This document shows positions 6,954 through 11,800 of a stretch of DNA of 11,800 nt, one piece after another. Source of the DNA: CAZEVI01 sp964515615 (GTDB lineage Bacteria > Patescibacteriota > UBA1384 > XYA2-FULL-43-10 > CAINNR01); NCBI GenBank assembly GCA_964515615.1, contig CAZEVI010000022.1:1-11800 (forward strand), written 5' to 3'. The position numbers and the translations under genes are program-made. The notes beneath the pieces are model-generated. The model worked only from the letters and a program-made list of their open reading frames with translations, had not been told where the DNA came from and did no database searches. Position 1 is the stretch's first letter; the number at the start of each line of letters is the position of its first letter.

Positions 6954-7640
6954 CTATAGTTCTACATTTTCCAAAGCATTGGCTGCGGCAGCAATTTGAG
7001 CTTTTTGTTTTGATTTCCCTTCACCTTGACCGATTTTCTTTTTGTCAATTAGAACATCAACAACAAATTTCTTATTGTGATCTGGACCGATTTCAGAGAC
7101 CGTCTCATATGATGGGGTAATTGAAAATTTTTCTTGTGAAAGTTCTTGCAACTGCGATTTGGCATCGATAAAATGATTGTTTTCTAGAATATCTTCGAGT
7201 TTGTAAATAATATGTTCTTTAACAAAATCCTCGGCAACATTGTAACCAAGATCAAGATAAATTGCACCGAGTAGCGCCTCGAAAGTGTTGGCTAATATTA
7301 AATCTCTGGCTTTGCCAGTATTTTTTGCTTCACCCCGAGATACTTTTAGATAATTTTCTATGCCAATCTTTTTTGCTTCGTAAGACAGGGATTCACCTTT
7401 AACCAAAGCACTTCGCCACGCGGTCATTTCGCCTTCCGGCCGATTGTATTTATTAAAAAGATGTTCAGTAACTGCAAGTTCTAGAACAGCATCACCTAGA
7501 AATTCTAATCTTTCATTATGTTGTAGACCAGAATTTCGGTGTTCGTTAATGTATGAGCGATGAATAAAAACTTGTTCTAAAATCGAATAATCCTTAAATT
7601 TTAAGCTCATTTTTTTTGCAAACTCTTTTACATCATTCAT
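6954..7640 (-). CDS. rnc: Ribonuclease III
   Basis: Cuts double-stranded RNA, chiefly in rRNA precursor processing and mRNA decay, as a homodimer. The 228-residue product has the usual length. The endonuclease domain carries the signature HNERLEFLGDAVL (41-53), with Glu43 and Asp50 equivalent to E. coli Glu38 and Asp45, and Glu121 (NTFEALLGAIYLD) equivalent to Glu117. The residue matching E. coli Asp114 is Asn118, a change in the metal-binding set, although the rest of the site is normal. A double-stranded RNA-binding domain follows at about 157-226 (DAKSQLQELSQ, GEGKSKQKAQIAAA). The ATG overlaps the nusB stop by 8 bases; AAGG at 7650-7653 (complement) is a suitable Shine-Dalgarno site. It is the last gene of the rpmF-nusB-rnc group and converges on the carboxypeptidase gene. 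Confidence 0.97.
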   Translation of the reverse strand: MNDVKEFAKKMSLKFKDYSILEQVFIHRSYINEHRNSGLQHNERLEFLGDAVLELAVTEHLFNKYNRPEGEMTAWRSALVKGESLSYEAKKIGIENYLKVSRGEAKNTGKARDLILANTFEALLGAIYLDLGYNVAEDFVKEHIIYKLEDILENNHFIDAKSQLQELSQEKFSITPSYETVSEIGPDHNKKFVVDVLIDKKKIGQGEGKSKQKAQIAAAANALENVEL

Positions 7641-8067
7641 TTTTACCTGCCTTCTTTTCTACTTTGTCGCGGTGTTTTTCATAGATTGTGCCTAAAACGC
7701 CGTTGATAAATTTACCGGAATTATTACTGCCAAATTGTTTGGCAAGTTCTATTGCTTCATTAATTGAAACCTTCGGCGGAATGTCGTCGGTATAAATTAG
7801 TTCATAAATTGCGATTTCTAAAATAGATTTATCGATTGTAGAAATTTGCTCAATCGGCCATTCAGGGGCACTAACTTCAATTTCTCTATCCAAATTTTCT
7901 CGATGTTTGCTAACACCGAGAATTTCTTCTTTGACAAAGACTTTATCAATATCATCAGCAAATTCGGCAATCGAACGCTCCAAAATTTCGTTTAGATCAG
8001 CTTGATCGCGAAAATTCCATTCATAAATTGCCTGCATTACAACCATTCGCGAAAGATGTCGATTCAT
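7633..8067 (-). CDS. nusB: Transcription antitermination factor NusB
   Basis: NusB with S10 (NusE) binds boxA of rRNA leaders and supports antitermination and ribosome assembly. The 144-residue, largely helical protein has the typical family pattern: an N-terminal R-x4-x-QAIYEWNF helix (7-20), then TIDKSILEIAIYEL (77-90), SINEAIELAKQFG (101-113) and GKFINGVLG (118-126). The length fits (139 in E. coli). ATG 8067 has GGAG at 8076-8079 (complement) as Shine-Dalgarno, eight bases upstream. It lies 42 bp downstream of rpmF and overlaps rnc, placing a ribosomal protein, an rRNA antiterminator and the rRNA-processing nuclease in one transcription unit. Confidence 0.96.
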   Translation of the reverse strand: MNRHLSRMVVMQAIYEWNFRDQADLNEILERSIAEFADDIDKVFVKEEILGVSKHRENLDREIEVSAPEWPIEQISTIDKSILEIAIYELIYTDDIPPKVSINEAIELAKQFGSNNSGKFINGVLGTIYEKHRDKVEKKAGKNE

Positions 8068-8109
8068 TTCACAAACTCCAACTTATAGTTTATAACTAAA
8101 ATATTGATA

Positions 8110-8319
8110 TTATTCAGTTTGGTCTTCTATTGCGTCAGCTTTTCCTTTTTGTTCAATAACTTTTTTGCCGCGGTAAGTTCCGCAATTTTGGCAAACGTTG
8201 TGCCGCAATTTAGCTTCGTGGCACTGATTACAAAAATCAATATGAACTTCATTCATTTTAATTTGGTGGCGACGGCTGCGCGTTCTACTTTTTGAAAGTT
8301 TCTTTTTTGGTTCGGCCAT
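8110..8319 (-). CDS. rpmF: 50S ribosomal protein bL32
   Basis: A small protein of the large ribosomal subunit. The 69-residue product begins MAEPKKKLSKSRTRSRR, the usual basic N-terminus of bL32, and contains an intact zinc ribbon (Cys30, Cys33, Cys43, Cys46; C-x2-C and C-x2-C). The acidic tail (ADAIEDQTE) is somewhat longer than usual. No Shine-Dalgarno site is visible before the ATG. It is the first gene after a putative promoter in the gap following leuS. Confidence 0.95.
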   Translation of the reverse strand: MAEPKKKLSKSRTRSRRHQIKMNEVHIDFCNQCHEAKLRHNVCQNCGTYRGKKVIEQKGKADAIEDQTE

Positions 8320-8330
8320 AGTAGAAAATA

Positions 8331-8351
8331 GATATTAGATATTAGATATTA
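8331..8351. repeat. Three tandem copies of a 7-bp unit upstream of rpmF
   Basis: GATATTA occurs three times in a row without mismatch (8331-8337, 8338-8344, 8345-8351), followed by the related AAGATTA. On the minus strand it reads TAATATC three times, 12-32 bases upstream of the rpmF ATG, within the presumed 5' untranslated region. This may be a simple slippage repeat, an operator, or a stretch that keeps the ribosome-binding region unstructured. Confidence 0.7.
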
Positions 8352-8399
8352 AAGATTAAATAATGAATTTACGAATTTTTAAACTGAAATTACCCTAAT

Positions 8400-8428
8400 A
8401 GCATAACAAAAATAAGCCAATAAATCAA
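8400..8428 (-). promoter_or_regulatory. Putative promoter of rpmF-nusB-rnc
   Basis: Read on the minus strand, TTGATT (8423-8428, 4/6 to the -35 consensus) and TATGCT (8400-8405, 4/6 to the -10 consensus) are separated by exactly 17 bp. They lie immediately after the leuS stop, in the only sizeable gap on this strand, and would give a leader of about 75 nt that includes the 7-bp repeats. I found no clear terminator for leuS, so read-through from leuS is also possible. Confidence 0.4.
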
Positions 8429-8431
8429 GCA

Positions 8432-11400
8432 TTAAGTAACAATGCTGATAATTTTGCCTTTAACGTAGATAAATTTCTGAATACCACTGTTGGGAATCCA
8501 ACCCTTAATTTTTTCTCGATCAAGAACAGAGTTTTTTAGGTTTTCCTCATTTTCACCTGTACTAATTTCAATCTGATCACGAACTTTGCCATTAATTTGA
8601 ATTGCAATGCAAATTTTATCTTGATGCAGATATTTTTCATTAACTTTCGGCCAAGTACCAGTTTTTATATTTATTTTATTCGAAATTTCATTGGTTGTTT
8701 TTGGTGCAAAAGGCGAAAGCAACGTTAAAAATATTTCGACCGATTTAATATCCCAGCCATTTTTATCGATTGCATCAAAAGTCTCAAACAGACAACTTAT
8801 TGCAGTGTTAAAATTAAACAATTCAATGTCATCACCAACTTTTTTTATCGCTTTGTTAACCAAAGTTAAATTATCATTATTCGACAGTGAAATTTTAGCA
8901 TCGGAAATTTTTTTTATTTTTTGCAAAAATCGATACATGCCAACAATACCATTTTGACTCCATTTTGCCGGTTGCGAAAACGGGCCAATGTAAAGCTCGT
9001 ACATTTTTAACGCGTCAGAGCCGTATTTATCAAGTATAGGGTCAGGGTCAATTGTGTTGCCGCGCGACTTTGACATCTTTTGCCCGTCAATGCCTAAAAT
9101 TGTACCAACAGAAATTAATCGTTGGAAAGGCTCTATTGTTCCGACTAATTTTTCATCGAATAAAACTTTATGCCAAAATCTAGCATATAGAAGATGCAAA
9201 ACCGCATGCTCCGCTCCGCCAACATATAAATCAACTGGAAGCCAAGGATCAATTTTCCCCCGATTCCAAATGTAGTCATCATCAGATTTCATCAGGTAGG
9301 CAATATAATACCAGCAACTTCCGGCCCACTGCGGCATAGTGTTGGTCTCTCGCTTGGCTTTCCCACCGCACTTCGGACAGGTTGTATTCAGCCAAGTTGC
9401 AATTGCTGGGTCTAATTCGTTTGAAAGGGGAGAAGTGCCATCGCCGGTCGGCTCATATTTTTCAACATGTGGGAGAAGTACCGGCAAATCTTTTTCCGGA
9501 ACAGCAACGATTCCACATTTTTCACAGTGAACGATTGGAATTGGTTCACCCCAATATCGCTGACGAGAAAAAACCCAATCGCGAAGCTTGTAATTAACGG
9601 TAAAATCTCCATAACCGGATTCCTTCAACTTTTCCGTAATTCGTTTTTTGGCCGTTTCCGAATCCAACCCATCAAAACCATTAGAGTTTATCAAAACACC
9701 ATAATCCTTAGACAATAAATATTCTTGATAATATCCATCAGCGCCATTGTCTAGCCAGTTCGTAATAATAGTTTTGCCCGAAGCGTCGTTAGTAAATTCT
9801 GCGGACAACTTATTGATTCGATCAATATTGCGGTTTGTATATTCAAGTCTTTCGACCATATTATCTTTATGTTTGAAAATGAAAACTATTCTTTCCCCGA
9901 CATATTCGTTCCAAAAACCAGCAGATAACTGCTCGGTTATGAGTTCTTCATACTTTGCAATTGACTCTTTTGGAATCTCAATTTTTCTGACATCGCTTTC
10001 AAGCTTCTGAACAATTTTAATATTTAGTTTTTCCAAATCTTGGTCCGAAATATCGCTTGCACCCATTAAATAGCTTCGATAATTTCCACTTGATTTTACA
10101 ACGGATGGAATAACTTCAATGTCATATTTTTTAGCGAATTCAAAATCCCGTTCATCGTGTGCTGGAACAGCCATCACCGCGCCGGTGCCGTAATGGCCCA
10201 AAACATAATCGGCGATCCAAACAGCGACCTCTTTGCCATTTATTGGGTTAATTACTTTGACGCCTTTTAGCTCAACACCGGTTTTTTCTTTTTGTAATTC
10301 AGTTCTTTCTAGATCAGATTTGTTTTGTGACTTTTCGATATATTTTTCGACTTCCTCCAAATTTGAAATTTGAGATTTGAGTTTTGAAATAATTTTGTGT
10401 TCCGGCGCTAAAACGACCCAGGTACAGCCATACAAAGTATCAGCCCTCGTTGTATAAACTTCGATAGCGTCTTCAATGTCGCTAAGAATTTCCGGCAAAC
10501 TTGTAACACCAGTGCCGTGATTGAAATGACCTTTATTTTCAAAAAGTCTTATAGTCGCCCCAAGATTCTTGTAATCTTCTTTAATGCTAATTGGAACATA
10601 CGGGTCGTTTTGGGACAAATAAATGTATTTTGATTTAACCAGATTATTTAATTTTTCGAAATTGATCTCTTCGGCGTTAAACTGGTTGAGAACTTTGATA
10701 TCCTCGACGGTAAAATCAACCTTTTTTAAGCCTTCCCATTTTTTTTCGCTCGGACCAGTCGGTGCAACCAGAATTAATTTTTCAGCATTGGTATTTGTCT
10801 GTTCTAAAAACATACATGCAGCCGCTGCACCAAGAGAATGGCCAATTACAATTAGGTCTCCCTCAATTTCCGACTTATATTTTGATAACGTAGCAACCCA
10901 TTCGGAAACAACCGGTCTATCAGAATTTGGCAAATCTGGAATTATTACTTTATAACCCTGACTCTCAAGTTTTTCCTTGAGCCACGGAAACCAGTTTTCT
11001 TTTGAATTGCCGGTAAACCCATGAACCAACAAGACTGTTTTTTTACCAGCTTGAATCGTAAATTTAATATTTGAACCTTCCGACCGACCAATCCAGTTTC
11101 GCTGCATTTCTTTAATTGGTTCCGGCCAATCTAAACCGTCCAAATCTTCCAGCAGGCGATCAGCATATTCAGTAATTTTCAAAATCCACTGGCGAATATT
11201 TTTTCGTTCAATCCCTGCTCCACAACGCTCACATTTCCCGCCGACAACTTCTTCGTTTGCTAAACCGGTTTTGCAAGACGGACAATAATTTATAGGTACT
11301 TCGGCTTCGTAGGCCAAACCACGTTCAAATAATTTCAGAAAGATAAATTGAGTCCAGCGATAATATTTCGGATCAGTAGTGTTTACCTCTTTGTCCCAAT

Positions 11401-11683
11401 CGTATGATAGATCGAATTTTTCTAGTTGAGATTTAAAGTGGGCGACATTCTCTTCGACCACTTTTGCCGGGTGAGTTTTATTTTTTATTGCATAATTCTC
11501 CGCCGGCAGACCAAAAGCATCCCAACCCATCGGGTGGAGGACATTGTATCCTTGTAATTTTTTAAATCGCGAATAAACATCGGTAGCGGTATAGCCACGC
11601 GGATGCCCAACATGCAAACCACTTCCTGACGGGTACGGGAACATATCAAGACAATAAAAATTCTTTTTTAATTTATTAGTCAT
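8432..11683 (-). CDS. leuS: Leucyl-tRNA synthetase with a serine hydrolase and a second module inserted in its editing domain
   Basis: Charges tRNA-Leu in the cytoplasm. At 1083 residues it exceeds E. coli LeuRS (860) despite lacking parts. In order: Rossmann start (CLDMFPYPSG, HVGH at 24-27); Zn1 knuckle (Cys134, 137, 151, 154); WIGRSEG (197-203); an inserted alpha/beta hydrolase (about 211-405); the CP1 editing domain resuming at EVYTTRADT (408-416), with Thr416 matching the E. coli discriminator Thr252, and AVPAHDERD (505-513), with Asp513 matching Asp345; a second insertion (about 527-655); return to the core (NYKLRDWVFSRQRYWGEP, from 697); Zn2-like cysteines 720, 723, 769, 772; GGAEH (822-826); KMSKS (869-873); and an anticodon-binding and C-terminal domain. 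The leucine-specific domain before KMSKS is absent, as are about 30 N-terminal residues (the usual E-x2-KWQ-x2-W helix); an in-frame stop at 11699-11701 and lack of alternatives fix ATG 11683. No Shine-Dalgarno site is evident. Confidence 0.97.
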   Translation of the reverse strand: MTNKLKKNFYCLDMFPYPSGSGLHVGHPRGYTATDVYSRFKKLQGYNVLHPMGWDAFGLPAENYAIKNKTHPAKVVEENVAHFKSQLEKFDLSYDWDKEVNTTDPKYYRWTQFIFLKLFERGLAYEAEVPINYCPSCKTGLANEEVVGGKCERCGAGIERKNIRQWILKITEYADRLLEDLDGLDWPEPIKEMQRNWIGRSEGSNIKFTIQAGKKTVLLVHGFTGNSKENWFPWLKEKLESQGYKVIIPDLPNSDRPVVSEWVATLSKYKSEIEGDLIVIGHSLGAAAACMFLEQTNTNAEKLILVAPTGPSEKKWEGLKKVDFTVEDIKVLNQFNAEEINFEKLNNLVKSKYIYLSQNDPYVPISIKEDYKNLGATIRLFENKGHFNHGTGVTSLPEILSDIEDAIEVYTTRADTLYGCTWVVLAPEHKIISKLKSQISNLEEVEKYIEKSQNKSDLERTELQKEKTGVELKGVKVINPINGKEVAVWIADYVLGHYGTGAVMAVPAHDERDFEFAKKYDIEVIPSVVKSSGNYRSYLMGASDISDQDLEKLNIKIVQKLESDVRKIEIPKESIAKYEELITEQLSAGFWNEYVGERIVFIFKHKDNMVERLEYTNRNIDRINKLSAEFTNDASGKTIITNWLDNGADGYYQEYLLSKDYGVLINSNGFDGLDSETAKKRITEKLKESGYGDFTVNYKLRDWVFSRQRYWGEPIPIVHCEKCGIVAVPEKDLPVLLPHVEKYEPTGDGTSPLSNELDPAIATWLNTTCPKCGGKAKRETNTMPQWAGSCWYYIAYLMKSDDDYIWNRGKIDPWLPVDLYVGGAEHAVLHLLYARFWHKVLFDEKLVGTIEPFQRLISVGTILGIDGQKMSKSRGNTIDPDPILDKYGSDALKMYELYIGPFSQPAKWSQNGIVGMYRFLQKIKKISDAKISLSNNDNLTLVNKAIKKVGDDIELFNFNTAISCLFETFDAIDKNGWDIKSVEIFLTLLSPFAPKTTNEISNKINIKTGTWPKVNEKYLHQDKICIAIQINGKVRDQIEISTGENEENLKNSVLDREKIKGWIPNSGIQKFIYVKGKIISIVT
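9719..10105 (-). other. LeuRS second CP1 insertion, unrecognised module (residues about 527-655)
   Basis: After AVPAHDERDFEFAKKY-DIEVIPS, ordinary LeuRS proteins have about 12-20 variable residues before a segment like the YGVLINSNGFDGL seen at 661-673. Here about 125 residues intervene. The insert begins with KSSGNYRSYLMGASDISD, has a charged helix-like part (SDVRKIEIPKESIAKYEELI), then GFWNEYVGERIVFIFKHKD (589-607), which looks like a beta hairpin, then a polar helix (TNRNIDRINKLSAEF) and a Trp-containing end (TNWLDNGADGYYQE). I see no catalytic or metal motif and cannot name the family. I have an impression of similar FWNE-type modules in other Patescibacterial LeuRS, unverified. Confidence 0.75.
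10469..11053 (-). other. Alpha/beta serine hydrolase domain (RBBP9/YdeN type) inside LeuRS, residues about 211-405
   Basis: The insert begins after SNIKFTI, the first CP1 strand, and ends before EVYTTRADT; in E. coli only about seven residues separate these. It has the full alpha/beta hydrolase pattern: a strand ending in LLVHGFTGN (218-226, oxyanion-hole region), WFPWLKEKLESQGYKVIIPD (231-250) with the PDLPNSDRP loop typical of RBBP9/YdeN hydrolases, the nucleophile elbow G-H-S283-L-G (281-285), a strand with the acid candidate Asp360 (YLSQNDPYVP) and the His candidate His386 (NKGHFN). The size, about 190 residues, matches a complete stand-alone RBBP9-like enzyme. Frame and base composition are continuous with the flanking synthetase. 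Substrate unknown. Confidence 0.93.
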
Positions 11684-11800
11684 ATTAATTTTGGTGGACT
11701 ATTATTGAATTAGCTCGATCATATTTCGGCCGTCAGACCGAACAAAAACCCGCCCGCCCGAATTCTTGAACCTTAACAATTTCCAGTTTTTCTTGCCTCA
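11684..11800 (-). other. Upstream region of leuS; possible end of a preceding gene
   Basis: On the minus strand two short frames are open here. One runs from the window edge (11798) to TGA at 11733-11735, about 21 codons. The other runs from after a TGA at 11798-11800 to TAA at 11702-11704, about 31 codons ending in SDGRNMIELIQ. Neither resembles the missing N-terminus of LeuRS, and neither is recognisable. A local G/C-rich run (GGGCGGGCGGG on the minus strand) and a 7-bp stem at 11725-11742 with a TGAC loop are present. The stem includes a G-U pair that works only in minus-strand RNA, but no U-tract follows, so it is not a typical terminator. Confidence 0.3.
11718..11745 (-). promoter_or_regulatory. 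Possible leuS promoter
   Basis: On the minus strand TATGAT (11718-11723, 5/6 to the -10 consensus) lies 16 bp after TTGTTC (11740-11745, 3/6 to the -35 consensus). It would give a leader of about 28 nt. The -35 match is poor and the spacer coincides with the hairpin at 11725-11742, so this is tentative. Confidence 0.25.

Noticed and set aside
8395..8435. Intrinsic terminator after leuS
   Set aside because: There is a T-rich run (ATTTTTG on the minus strand) but no convincing stem before it; the segment is better explained as the rpmF promoter.
9747..10010. Plus-strand open frame opposite the second LeuRS insertion
   Set aside because: It lacks a start context and any recognisable motif, and lies antisense to a well-supported gene. 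Similar antisense frames across the window are composition shadows.
10469..11071. The LeuRS insertion as an intein or homing element
   Set aside because: The insert has no Cys/Ser at its first position, no terminal His-Asn and no Hint or endonuclease blocks. It matches an alpha/beta hydrolase instead, and its removal is not needed for a continuous synthetase frame.
8432..11683. An assembly chimera joining a hydrolase gene to leuS
   Set aside because: Both junctions are in frame, fall exactly in a surface loop of CP1, and the LeuRS sequence resumes without loss of conserved residues. A random join would be unlikely to do this, although read coverage should still be checked.

Overview
The window looks like a stretch of a small, AT-rich bacterial genome, most likely a member of the Candidate Phyla Radiation (Patescibacteria). 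The grounds are trimmed housekeeping enzymes (a PheRS alpha subunit without its N-terminal coiled coil, an AspRS without the GAD insertion, a LeuRS without the N-terminal helix and the leucine-specific domain), a small four-helix membrane protein upstream of pheS of a type I associate with that group, and very tight gene packing. The phylum is an inference. TGA acts as a stop: PheS ends exactly at its conserved C-terminus with TGA, so the TGA=Gly code of Gracilibacteria/Absconditabacteria does not apply.

Left part, plus strand: the 3' end of a superoxide reductase gene (desulfoferrodoxin type), cut by the window edge. A likely promoter then starts a dense cluster: small membrane protein, pheS, pheT, aspS, an RsuA/RluB-family pseudouridine synthase and a secreted D-Ala-D-Ala carboxypeptidase (peptidase S11). 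Most junctions overlap or lie 1 bp apart; only pheS-pheT has a 42-bp gap. The cluster combines tRNA charging, rRNA modification and peptidoglycan trimming.

Right part, minus strand, converging on the first cluster with a 35-bp gap: leuS, then rpmF (bL32), nusB and rnc. The last three form a likely ribosome-biogenesis operon with its own promoter in the 112-bp gap after leuS, which also holds three perfect copies of a 7-bp repeat.

The outstanding feature is leuS. It encodes a 1083-residue leucyl-tRNA synthetase, against about 860 in E. coli, although standard parts are missing. A complete alpha/beta serine hydrolase of the RBBP9/YdeN type, with an apparently intact Ser-Asp-His triad, is inserted in frame at the start of the CP1 editing domain. 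A second, unrelated insertion of roughly 110-125 residues lies later in CP1. Both catalytic signatures of the synthetase and the key editing residues are kept, so this looks like a working synthetase whose proofreading domain carries an extra hydrolase. No rRNA, tRNA, CRISPR array or transposon was seen.
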